NCBI GenBank assembly: GCA_013396915.1
Contig: VWZL01000008.1
Coordinates: forward strand, 118,869-182,868
Direction: 5' to 3'
Origin: Stercorarius parasiticus
Lineage: Eukaryota; Chordata; Aves; Charadriiformes; Stercorariidae
DNA: 64,000 nt
Part shown: positions 36,792 through 48,530 of the stretch, piece by piece
How positions within the stretch are numbered: position 1 is the first letter of the stretch
Layout of the letters: each line of letters starts with the position of its first letter
Notes under the pieces: generated by a model
What the model was told of the DNA's origin: nothing
The model's input: only the letters and a program-made list of their open reading frames with translations
Database searches by the model: none
Translations under genes and position numbers: made by a program

Positions 36792-38751
36792 CATATTTTT
36801 CAGGATGTTTTTTGAGGTTCTGTAGCTTGACACCAACCCCTTAACAAGGTTTCTTCTATTTTATTTTTATTTTTCCTGAATAAAGCAATCAGATGTTTTC
36901 AGTTGAAAGTTCTCTGCTTCCTCTGCTTATTTTTGCCTGCCATTAATTACCATTAACAGCTCTCTGAATGATCCCTTTAATAGTTTTATTATTCAAGACT
37001 TGCTTTTTCACATCTTTTTTTAAAGCTGCAGTAGCGATTGTCGTGGGAATTAACATACCATTTTAAGAATTATTCTGTTAAATTCCTCATTAAACTCCTG
37101 TCTTATTTGAACAACTCTAGGAGAGACTTAATAAACTGGATTTGTCCAGAGGTTCTGGTTGGGTTTTCCCTTTATTTTTCACAACAATTACCTTTCCACA
37201 CTTTGCTCTGAGCCAGATGGAACAAATGAATAAAGGAATTAGCTCTCCCACCATCACCACCTTCATGAACTTAGAAATCATCTGCCTCACAAAAACCAAA
37301 CTGCCCTGAGTACTAATGAGCATATGATTAAAAGTTTATTGCTGCATTGCACAGATTTTGGCTTTTTATTTTAAACAATTTACACTACAGATACTAAACT
37401 TGCATCTCAAGAGACCATGGGCAAGCCTAGTGAAGTGAGGTTTTAGTGCCGTTTTGAAAATGTTTCATTCATTATTGTTTCTATCATTCATTTCTTGGTT
37501 GTCAATAAAAAGTGTCTGTTTCACTATGTTGTGAGTATTAGGTTTTTTTAAGAAGGTAAACCAAAAGAAACACATGCAAACACTTAACCACTTAAGCACC
37601 AAACATCCAAGTACAGACCTGAACAGTATATTACTGCAATGATTGAGGCAAATTTTTGCAGTGATTTTTTTTTCCTCTGCTCTTACTTAACTTCTCCTCC
37701 TCAGCTTTATTTACCGGATATTCAGAAAATCTGCCCTGTCCCCTTCAGCCGAGCTATCTTGATTCAATCGTTTACTTAATAAAGTTCTGAATTCTGATTA
37801 CGTTTCTGTATATTTCCCCTATCATTTGTACCTAATTTGCCTTTTTTTTTTTCAAGGTTAGTTTGTTTATACCTACAGGTCTCTAATATCCCACAGTAAA
37901 ATAAAAGTCACAACAGACAGCTCCATCCAGTGGTTTTCTTTGTGACTATATTTCCCACGTTAGTGTTCATTTTGAGCAAATAATTCAGATGAATGCTTTG
38001 GAAAATGTGCGTGAAGAATATGAACATGAATATGAAGTAAACAAACATTTTCTCCCGTATCTGCATTATCTTACATTTTTCTAGAACACTAGTTTTCCCT
38101 TCGTAATTAGGAGAAGCAACTGCAAACTACTTGAAGCCCAAAGATACGAGGGTATTTTCTTTTAAGCTGCATGGTATGGCAAATACTGTACACAGCCATA
38201 GAAGAGGCACTTCACAATATAGATTTTCTGCTTTTAACTTGGAAAGTTAGCAGCAAAGGTACTTTAGCTTTACTTTGTTTCTTTTTCAGTCTGAAGGATT
38301 TCTTTTTAATCTAAAGGAAAGCAATATCTTCTTTGTTAGAAAAGAGTAGGCAATATTTTTATTGCCATCGTCAATTATGTGTGCCTGTGTAACCTTTTTC
38401 AGCTACTATATTCTTCATATCTTTCTGCAGTAATGTTACCAATACGATTCAGAGAAAGCTTCAAAGCATCTTGAAGTGTTAGAGAGGGAGACAGCTGGCA
38501 TTGCTTAGAAACTAATCTGAAATGACCAGATTTCTATTTTATAAAACTGGGATAGCACATGTTAGGGAAACGTCAGCAGGGTCTTCGGGAAGATACACCT
38601 GTAGACACGTCTTTTTGTCAGGTGTGCATCCTTGTTTACTGAGAATTTCAAAGGACTGTGCTTGAGGAGAGGGCTTGTAGAACAACTAATTTAAAATGAA
38701 GGCATAATACAGTCTTTTTGAAAACTTTTGCACGCCAGTCCATTTTAATGC

Positions 38752-38759
38752 ATTTGCAT
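38752..38759 (-). promoter_or_regulatory. Octamer (POU-factor) motif
   Basis: ATTTGCAT is the reverse complement of the octamer ATGCAAAT. It sits in an AT-rich stretch that includes TTAATGCATTTGCATATC and, about 45 bases on, a second near-octamer TTTGCAAATGAT. Oct-family binding is only inferred. Confidence 0.3.
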
Positions 38760-41133
38760 ATCAAATCTGTCATTCTAGATATTCTCTTTTGCAAATGATA
38801 CATAACTGCAAGTAATCAAATGTATGCATACAGACATACACATTGCTCTGAGGCTGCTTCCTTATTGCTAGGCCATTTACTTCTAAGGCTAAATAAGTTT
38901 AAACATTTTTTTCTGTAAGTTTAACAACCAAAATAGGAAGAAAATGACTAAGGTTTTAGTTTGCAACAATTATCTTGTGAAATTATCTGCCAAGTAATGT
39001 TTTAATTGTTGAAGAATTGGATTTTGACTGCTAAAATACTGCTCAAGGCTGTGAACTTATGAATCTTGACAAATTCTTAAATTGCTCTTAAGTTGCTCCT
39101 TATACTCTTTCTCTCCATCCTCAAGTTTTATACCTACTGCCATAGACACATATGCGTTTATTTACTTTCTTTAACAAAAAGCACTTGAATATCAAGCTGT
39201 TCTGATAGTCATTCCTGGATTGCCACAGAATAAATGGCATTTCTTTAATGATAAACCAGGCATAGATACTCATTATGCTTAGAGTTAAATATGATCATAA
39301 TAAAAATAAACTGGATTATTCTAAACTATTTTTGACCAAATTTTTCTCTGCAAGATAGCAAGTAGAATTAGAGAAGCAAGTACAAAACTATATCTTTACA
39401 AATCCTTTCCTCGGAGTAAAGAGAGAAATTCCCTTAAAAAAAAAAAGTTATCATGCTGTTTTATCTTATTTCCATATTTTTAATGTTCTGTTAATATTGG
39501 AAATAATGTTGATTCACTCAGTATAAGATACCAAAGTCAGTGGCATATAAATAGAAATTAAAGTATTAGAGAACTGTACCATCAGAACTTATAATGACAC
39601 AATAAACGGTTATTCCAGTACAAACACTGGGCTGCAATACAACAAAAATGGAAGGACCTGTAGGTAGTCCAGCCACGGGTGATAAATTCTCCAAAGAACA
39701 GTGCACCACACCATTGAGGATGGATGAGATAGTCTGGGATCTGATATATGCTCACTTAATATTTTGTTTTATTAGAATAATTCGCTAGTTTGAGAGGTTC
39801 CCTTGCCACAATGTATTTCCATTTCTGCACCACATTGTACACAGTGACAAAACAACTGTTTTGCAACTAGTCATCATGTGAACAGGGAAAAATTTAGCTC
39901 AACTTCAAATGAGAAGGCATTAGTAGTTTCCAACAGAAGAGCAACACAAATCCATGACAAAGCAATAAGTCTACAAACAACAGCTGTTAGATCTCATTGT
40001 ATCTTGCACAAGTAAGGGAGCTTCCCTTTTTCCAGATCAAAATTTTTGTAATTTGAGAGTAACAATATGTGATAAAGCCATATATACCTGTGCAGAGTTA
40101 GTCAAAAAGCGGTGCTAGATATTTTGTCATCAAAAGAGCAAAACCTACAAAGTATTCATAGTATAAACAATCAAATAAATGCTAATAGACTTAACAACAT
40201 TTCATGGCTTTATTAAAGGTGAAAAAAAAAATCCCACAGACTTCTGATTTTGTACTTATGTAAGTAATATCTAAGAATTTTTTATGTCTGGAACTGTTCT
40301 CATCTCAAAGGAATGCAGATCTATGTTTTAGAAGGCAGACAATATTGCTGTAGTCAGTTATGTTATCGTATGTCATTTGTTCACCTTACTGGGCTTGAAT
40401 CAATAGGCCAAATACTGATTCTGAGTTTTACATGAATGCAGAGCAGACTAAATAGCTGTGTCAAAACAATACTTGAGAGAAATGTGCCTGGATATGGCTA
40501 CATGCTGTCATAGTCATACCCATCATAACAGCCATGTTCATATGCCCCTCAGGAGGATTTAAGAAGCCAAAATTTCACCACAGTGGTATTTAGAAAATGA
40601 GTGAGATTGTGATGATAGCATACTGTAAAGAAATAAAACTTCTAGCCAGAGAGTTTTTTGACCAGGGATTTGACTTTTGCTGCAGAATATGCATATCACC
40701 TAAAGTACTCTAAGAAGTACCACTTATAGCTATTTAAAATCATTGAATTACATATTGTATACATAATTTCTTCACATTTCATTTGGGCGACATTCCTATT
40801 TTAAATTCATAACTGATTTTAAGATCTTTTTTTAGCTTTGAGTCTTTGAAACTGAAAATAAGGAGCCCCATTGCCTGCTTATAGATTTGTAGCAAAAAAA
40901 ATTACACCTGCTGACCAAAAAGGTGTATAGACCAATTATCATTATACTGAGGATGCATTGCTTTCCATGCTGACTACCAACCTCGGAATTATCAGATGAA
41001 TCATAATCTATAATTTCCCAGAGCAGGCACTTCAGGAAAAAGGCACACTTCAGTATAGTTGCTTACAATAGAAAAAATGCCAACAACAAACAGCAGGAAA
41101 TGAATATATTACATATGCAATTTTCACTTGCAG

Positions 41134-41260
41134 ATTTGGGAACGGTGCAGGGAAAGAGGACAACTACGAAGGAGCTTCCCCACGTTTCAATGCACTTTAA
41201 ATGTACATTAAACCGCAGAAATTGTTCTTACTGCTCTATCAAGAAGAAAAGCTGTACCTG
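41134..41260 (+). other. Exon-like segment with acceptor and donor consensus
   Basis: A T/C-rich stretch ending in TTTTCACTTGCAG precedes 41134, and CCTG|GTAAGA follows 41260, giving a 127-base candidate internal exon. One forward frame, starting at 41136, is open across its full length (42 codons) and closes at the TAA inside the donor. Its Lys- and Cys-rich product is not familiar. An open frame of that length alone is not significant. If real, it may be an exon of a long non-coding RNA or a cryptic exon within a huge intron. Confidence 0.2.
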
Positions 41261-41528
41261 GTAAGATGAGTTTTAAACAGTGGAGAAGCATTCCTTTTGA
41301 CTTCTTCAGCTCCTACCTCTTTCAGACACAGACTCTGTTAGAGATGCAATTAAGATGTTTATCCCAAAACCAAAATATCTCTTTCTCTGCCAACTATGAT
41401 CTGGTGTACTACAGAGAATATTCTTTCTGATTCATCAGCCACGGAGCATTAATATAGACTGACCACATTATAAGCGTGTTGCCTAGATCTGCTAATGAAT
41501 TAACAGAGCTTCTCTTTTGCTTTCGCAG

Positions 41529-41582
41529 CCACAGACTATTGATTTCTGCAGCAGTGAAATATATGAAGAAGTTAGTCTGTGG
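41529..41582. repeat. 10-bp inverted repeat with an internal stem
   Basis: CCACAGACTA (41529-41538) and TAGTCTGTGG (41573-41582) are perfect reverse complements. Within the 34-base loop, ATTTC (41542-41546) and GAAAT (41556-41560) can form a second short stem. A pyrimidine-rich tract ending in TTTCGCAG lies immediately upstream, so the left arm begins right after a splice-acceptor-like AG. Confidence 0.45.
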
Positions 41583-44500
41583 TATAAACAGGTTTGACTT
41601 GCTGGATTAAATTTTGTTCAATTGGTGACAATTTTACAAACAAAGCATGTAAAATCTGTATAAAACCTCTATTCCTGTATTTTCTTTACTTTATACCTTG
41701 TTGCAATAAATCTGAGATGGAAATAATCAGAGCATTTTGCATAGCTTTTAAAATAAACAAAATAAGGGTCAATTCCAGGAATTCTTTAAAGTTAACTTTA
41801 AAAGTCTAGATTTTAACATCTCAGAGCATGAGTCAAACATTGGTAAAGTTTCTTTATTCAAAGAATCAGTAAACAGTTTTGTTACCCATAGAGGCTGGAG
41901 TTCCTACATATTTCTACAGTTTTGGTAATGCTTGTATAGAAAATATTTTATAGTGTCTCTGGTTACCCTGAAATCCAGACAACTTTCCCTAATAGTCTAC
42001 TATATTCACAATTTTGCAGTTGTCTCCTTAAACTCTCTTTGCCTTGCAGCAAGCTGACCAGCTCCTCCTCTCTGGGAATTGGTCTCAAAGGCTTCAAATA
42101 CAATAATTAATGTATTTAATTAAATAAAACGATCAGGATTTCATAGTGTTTCTGAGTGGTGACAGGAATGGGGTACCACTTATGATGTACAACATATCTT
42201 CTAAATCAATATTAGAAAACCATTGTGCTTCTGCTTAAGACTGCAATGCCTTTTCCTTTCAAGACTGTCTGCAATTGCCAGGCAGTCCATTAGGCATTCA
42301 CAGACAAACCATGGAGATTGTATCTTAGGTCATTTCAGGTATTTTTTGCAATGGTTCAGCTACCAGTGGCTTGAGTTAAAACATTACATTTATGGATAAA
42401 ATATTTCCATGATGCAAATGGATAGGGAGGAGCATGCCTCTCCATTAGACCTGTGACATGGATGGTGACTTCCTCGTTGTCCTTGCAGAGTTTTTTATCT
42501 AATGCCTCTCTGATGCTTTTATGCTTTTAGTAAGATGAGTCGTTGCTCCTTTTCCCAGATAAAGGAGACTAGCAAATTTGTTAACTTTGTTGATAGAACT
42601 GAAAAAGCAATCTAAAAAATAAGACACACAGAAACCCTTTGATTCGACATAAACTCAGTTCACTGACGTTCAAAAGACAGCCATTCTGTGCATCTCAAAT
42701 ATTCTAAATCTACTAAATACTTACAGCTAGAAACTTTTAGACCTAAAAAATCTGTTCAAAAATATTTCTTTTACATGATGTCATTTCTTTTGATTATATA
42801 TTAATCATTATAGTTCTAAAAGTGGTTTGTACTTCTGTTCATTAAAATTTTTAATGGTGCACTTCAGGAAACAAAAACATTTTCATATGCCTTAGGTGAC
42901 CCACTATATAGTAAAAAGCTTGTTTGGGAAATTATTTTTCCACATTTTTGTAAATGCATATGAGTAGGCTACAATATGGCCCTGTGGAAGTTTTTGTATA
43001 ATGGAAGTGATGAAGCAGATATGTCGGTGATGAAGTAAAATAGGATTTTGTAGAATATAAGATAATATAATAACCTGTTGCATTGTTTATATATAAAGCC
43101 TATACACTATATAAGAGAAACAGAGGAGAAACAGCATCCCTCAAATGCGCATTGTGTTACCATTTAAAGACCTTTTCCATAAAGGAAAGCAGGACTGATT
43201 CAGAAAGCAGAGAAAATTCATATCCTGTATTACTCACTGGAAATAATTTGACCAGTTCTGTCTCATCGTTGCCCCAGGTACTGCATAAGCTGAATAGGTG
43301 TGGCAGTGAATAAAATATTCAAAGCTAAAACTTCACAGCCTGAGGTGACATAAATACAATTGAGAGGAAGCTGCAGAGACTTGGACAATCATTACCCGTA
43401 TAGCACTGGACTTCATTCACCTGCGTTAGCAATACAGTATTTTTTTCCTAGCACTACATTCAAAAATAACTGTCTTTCTCCCTCCAGTCCATTATTTGGA
43501 ATGGTAATAATAAAGTTTTTAACATACAAATATAATTTTTCTCTTAGTCTTTTCTTATTCCACATTATTTGATGTTTTTATAATTTGGAGGCTTATTAAC
43601 AATAGTAGCTTATTCTGGAAAAACAGAAGCAACTTATGTCTTTCTAGCTATCGTGGTAGTTTCACCAGGAAGCTTATTCAAAATTGAGTCCCTAATTTAA
43701 TACACAAAATAGAGAAACTGATCAAACACATGGTCATTGACTTCACAAATAACACTTCCTCTTTGAAATTATAATCGTAAATGGAATAAACTGATAAATC
43801 TCTAGAAAAAAATCCTTTTGAAAATAACTGAAATAAAAATACTTAAACTGACTAATGACTAAAAATACAAATAATCTAGTAAAGTATGCATCAAGAGAAA
43901 AAGTATACATTTTTTAATGAGATAGTACGTTAATATTGTTCCTCGCATGCAAGTCATAAACCTACACACTAGGCAGACACTAATCAGTAGAAAGCAGTCT
44001 GCAGCCAGCAATTAACTCATTGAGGTATCGAATAGTAATGTTAATATTCAAAGAAGAGAGAGAAGTAACATAATACCTCACCAAACCATGTGATGCCCTG
44101 GCATCAAATCATAACAAATTTGGGTCATGTAAACAGAAAGAGAAAAGAAAGAAGAGGTTAATGCACCTTGAGAGGGTAGAACTCCTCTAGGCATCTGCAC
44201 TGTATGACTGTGGAAAGCTGGAGGTGAAAAGACCTACTCTTCTCTAAGGTTTGCTACCAATGACGCAGGGAGCGGAGGCTTAGTCTGGTAATGAGGTAAA
44301 TCCTCATTCTCGAGTATAATTGTAACAACTTATACTTCTGTACCTTAGCTCCATTATTGCAAAACATATGCTTCCATATAAACTCTTTTTTAGCATTCTC
44401 TGTAAATGAAACAAAAGTGTTTTGTTCACAGTGTACAAGAAGCCTTAAAACCAGGACATTGATAAGCAGCACTGATCACCCTATTTAGCAAAATGTACTA

Positions 44501-45743
44501 GAGCCTCTCTGACTTGCCGTGTGAATTGATTTAGGAACTGGAAACGTGGGAGTCTGTGCAGAATGGATGAGTTCCAGTAACCAGCATTGACACAGAAAAC
44601 CATCCTATATTCAGTAAATAGTGAAATGAGATTCAACCTGGAAATTATTTTACTGTCAATCAGTAAATACCAGTAATTAACAATTAACAACTATTAATAC
44701 TAACAGCTAAGATTTATAGGAAATGTTAATGTTGAAAAATAATGTTTCATTATATCATGGTCTTTTATAAGGATCTGCCTCTATAAATACAACTTTGCCT
44801 ACAAGTGATTTGTGTCTTGTTTGAAACAGAGTACTGTTTCAACTTTTGTGTTATATTTCGGTAAAAGTTCAATACTTCTAAATACAGCTTCAAGAAGAAG
44901 CTTTGTTCCGCAAAAGGATTTTTTTGATTGTGCTTTCACCTCATTCAAAATTAAATTTAATGCTAAAAATGCATAATTTCTGTTCTGTGGGAAATTCTCT
45001 ACTGTCTGTTTAACACTTGATTTGCTTTCTCTATGATTTTTGGGGGGTGAACCCTATGTTCAGCTGACTTCATGATGTCGACTGCTCCATAGTTACTCCA
45101 AAATATCTTAATAAAAATATTTTGCAATATCACAATACAAATATTCACATGTCTTTTTTGTTAAAATTAGGAATCTCACCTGTTTACTACAAAAGAAAGT
45201 CTAATGAGGTTTGGACAAAAGTAATTTGTTTTAAAAAGGAGCAGTATTTAAAATTAATTTCTCAGATTTAGGAATAAAATCATAAAGACCTTTAAACTGA
45301 AGTAGTCAAGTAGGAGGCATGTTAATCTGGTGTCTGAAACTGCAGCCCACGCTTAAGTTAGCTCTTGACTATCAACCCCCCAGTTCATCCTCCTTCTCAC
45401 ACTCCGTTTGAAAATATTTTCCATTGTCCCTTTCAGTCCCCAGCTAAGTGAAAAAATATTTCTGTGTTCATGTCAGTGTGGCAGTGAGCTCCATGCAAAC
45501 TTTCTGTTTTAAGTATTAAAAATTTCAAATGGTCTTTAAGCAAGCAAGGAGGCATATTGTGCTGCTCTTTCTATTACATAAAAAAATATGGACAAATCAT
45601 TCAATTGTAGAGTTAAAAAAACCTGAAGCCTCCAGATTCTGAAATAGCACTTCATTCTTCAGACACTAAAACTGTTTCTCTCTGAAGAGCCTTTTGTGAC
45701 ATGAACATGCAGAAAGCCTTCTGGCTATTTTATTATCTTACAG
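41583..45743. other. AT-rich DNA without a recognisable gene
   Basis: No gene is seen. An exact octamer ATGCAAAT lies at 42412-42419. Open frames of 70-76 codons (41594-41809, 43083-43313, 43360-43572, 44254-44472) are scattered on both strands and lack domains. Confidence 0.55.
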
Positions 45744-45942
45744 AGCCAAGTGTGCTTTTGCAGAGGCCGCACGCCTGCTGCAGCAGCAGCACCACCATAA
45801 ATAAACAACACGCCACCACACTGGAAAGGATGAGTCCTTTCAACAGACCTCCACAGAGAAATGTGTTTTGGGGCTGCTGGCTGCTTGCAAAAATAGAGCA
45901 TGATGAGCAGCTGGAGTGGGGCAGGCATGCACAGCCCCTCAG
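45744..45942 (+). other. Exon-like segment 1 of a candidate spliced transcript
   Basis: The segment is preceded by a T-rich tract ending in TTATCTTACAG and followed by the near-perfect donor AG|GTGAGT. It is 199 bases long, GC-richer than its flanks, and contains a short CAG/CAC run. The frame from 45701 is open across the whole segment and stops at the TGA created by the donor itself (45944-45946). The inferred peptide (with an RPPQRNVFWGCW stretch) matches nothing I recognise. If joined to the next exon-like segment, the frame closes 17 codons later, so a non-coding transcript is at least as likely as a coding one. Confidence 0.25.
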
Positions 45943-46065
45943 GTGAGTGCTGGCTGGGGAAATGTTTTTAATTTATCCAGTTCCCCAGTGATTGTCCTGA
46001 GGATATTAGACTCTGTAAGCCTTTTCCTTTGGCACTTTCCATCTCTGGCTGCCCCCTCCCCTCAG

Positions 46066-46217
46066 ATGCACACGTACACCACTGACGATGGCTATAGCTC
46101 TAGAAAGGGTTTGAAAATTGAATGGAGCCAAACCTGGATAACAGGCATTCTACAGAAAATCACGAGCAAAGGCTACCATTGGAGGTGGTGGGGTGACCTT
46201 TTGGGAGGCTCACAAAG
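46066..46217 (+). other. Exon-like segment 2 of a candidate spliced transcript
   Basis: A strong polypyrimidine tract, GCCCCCTCCCCTCAG, ends at 46065, and AAAG|GTATAA follows 46217. The 152-base segment lies 123 bases after exon-like segment 1, a plausible short intron. The frame that begins with the first ATG at 46066 is open throughout. This frame is different from the one carried over from segment 1. The product has a Trp-rich end (WRWWGDL) but no known domain. The support is splice-site appearance only. Confidence 0.25.
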
Positions 46218-46580
46218 GTATAACGTACACTGTTTGTGTAAGGATTTCTGCTATCTTTCCATTGTTAAACACTGAGCACCTTTCGCTTGCTTGAACAACA
46301 GATGGATTTTTGTCCGGTCAGGTGGCTAGGTTTGTGCCTGTTTAGACCAGAAAAGCTCTGACATGCTGTCATACACAGTGGCTGTATCTCCACGCTGTCG
46401 ATGAGAGGGGACCTTATGAAGTGCCTGCACCCACAGACGTGGCATTTGCATTCTTCAGTGTGTCTCAGGAGCAGCTGATGGAGAGCATCTGGCTACCCTG
46501 CTGCTTAGTCAATAGCAAATGGGATTAGGACATTCTGTCACTTCACTCAAAGTGACCCAGACCGGGATCTGAAAGGTATC

Positions 46581-46594
46581 ATGTCAGCTGACAT
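46581..46594. promoter_or_regulatory. Perfect 14-bp palindrome with E-box centre
   Basis: ATGTCAGCTGACAT is self-complementary. It contains the E-box CAGCTG flanked by TGTCA and TGACA, each a core recognised by MEIS/TGIF-type TALE homeodomain proteins. Protein binding is inferred only. Confidence 0.35.
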
Positions 46595-48489
46595 AGGAAA
46601 TTCTGGGCTTCTGTGATACTGAATAAATTCTGGTCAACTTCAGCATCTTGTCAGTGTGTAGAAGATTTTCACTAGCCCCACAAACACAGCCATTTTTGAG
46701 CACTTTACAGGGTCCCTGAGTAGCCTGGTGACACGAGTCCTGCCTATGTAGGGCATAGCTCATGTCCTTTAATCTCTACTTAGCGGTTCCTGCAGCCTCT
46801 GTCTTACATGAAAATGTCTCTGTGGTCTGATGTGGTGAACTCCAAAGTCACATCAAACTTCTTTCACTAAAATCATTTACCAATTTTCTGTACATAAACA
46901 AAATATTTTGTTGGTATGCTGTATAACTCTCTAAGAATATTCCCTTGCTAGAGAGTTGGAATCCTTTGCAGACCTCAAGGGCTGAAGAAGCTAATATTTG
47001 AGGTAATTGTTCTGAGAGGGCTGGCTGTCTTACCCCTAGCGTACCAGTCCTACGGTCAGCCCCTTTCTCTGAGACAGAGTATGGTCGCAATGCTACTACT
47101 GTATATGGTGAGAGCTGTACAAGACATCGATTTAAAAAATCAAAAATACATCCATCCCAGCAAGTAAGCTACCACTGAGTAGAACTAAAAAAAAGATATG
47201 CCTCCCAGGCAAGTAATTGATAAATGGCATTCGCAGAATTACTGGACATCTTTCCAGAACTCACTAGCAATTATTATTCTTTCCAAACAGTCATAAAATT
47301 CATACATTCAAAACACAACAGCCCTCTTAGTTTTCTTGAAACAAATGCATGTTCAGATATCCTACCAAAAATGAAGATAGTAGAAACAATATACTATTTG
47401 ATAAGTAATAGAGCAATATACACAGGCTGAAAGGAAATTTGAAGAACAAATAGCCAAAACACTATTTCATTGAGCAACTGAAAATTGGAAAAGACATAAG
47501 GGAACCGTTAAGAAGTTAGCATACTTTACATATAAACTAAATAGCACCTTACCAACAATTTCAGTTTAGTCAGTTAATTCAATAATTTAGTAATAACTAT
47601 ATCAAAAAGGTGGTGCTGAAGAGTAAACTAAAAGGTAGCAAGGAGTCTGTTTGACAATGTTAAAATATATTTATGCTTGCTAGATCTACTTGCTCATGTT
47701 TTATCCCTTAACTAAGGAGGAGAAGGTACTCTGAGGGAAAGGAGAAAAAGATAACCAAAACCAAAATACAATATAATAAAAAAGACAATGAGCAGCATAC
47801 TTTTTTTTTTCCTCTTAGAAATTTGATCAAATTCCAGGACTTGCAGATCTGTAAAAAGAGGCATTGAGCTAGCTGGATGGGCCCTTTGACAGAACTGAGA
47901 ATAAAATACCTAGATCACTTTGAAAACCTTTGTTTTATGGTACCTTCAAAATTGGTCTGCTGTCTGTTGTCCCTTCAGAGGTGGAAAATATGACAAGTTC
48001 CTGTTAAAATATTATTCTTTTTATTATGTTTAAGATATGTGTAAAGTTTTAGTGAATTCCCTTGCCTGTTAAACATCTTTCCATTACACTGTGATTTGTT
48101 CTTAAAGATCTGACTAAAGAAAAATGTTTCTTCGACCTCCTCCAGGTTTTGCCGAGAACAAAATTGAGCTGGGTTTCTAAGGTCCTCTTTGAACTTGATT
48201 TCACTGCTGAATAAAGGCTACCGATAAATTAGGAACTTGAACAAGTTTCTAAAACTTATATAAAACTCTGTCTTACAGACTTCATTCTCTGTGAAGATTT
48301 CATTTTCAAACAACACAGTATGTGCTGTTTAAAGGTATTCTTTTCTCTTGCAAAGTTTGTTATGGAGCAATTTAGCTATGGCAGCAAATTTGTCATTTTT
48401 TCATACCCATTATTCCAGAAATACTGGAGTGCTTTGGTGCTTTTGATGATGAGTGAATTATTGTGAATTCTCCATGTATTTTTTCAGAT

Positions 48490-48530
48490 ATGGGTACTAT
48501 TTGGTCAGAAATGGGTACTATTTAGTTAAG
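48490..48530. repeat. Two-copy 21-base tandem duplication
   Basis: ATGGGTACTATTTGGTCAGA is followed directly by ATGGGTACTATTTAGTTAAG. The copies share their first 13 bases exactly and most of the remainder. It is a recent small tandem duplication. Confidence 0.7.

Larger units (their letters stand above)
34001..41133. other. Long AT-rich desert, second part
   Basis: No gene is visible. Content includes T-rich runs at 34128-34180, a GC-richer patch at 35630-35930 with overlapping chance frames on both strands, an 8-bp inverted repeat at 36767-36791, and an octamer region at 38740-38830. Confidence 0.55.

Noticed and set aside
46030..46066. GC-rich CTGCCCCCTCCCC stretch as a CTCF site
   Set aside because: It fails the CTCF core after the GCCCCCT portion and is better explained as a polypyrimidine tract.
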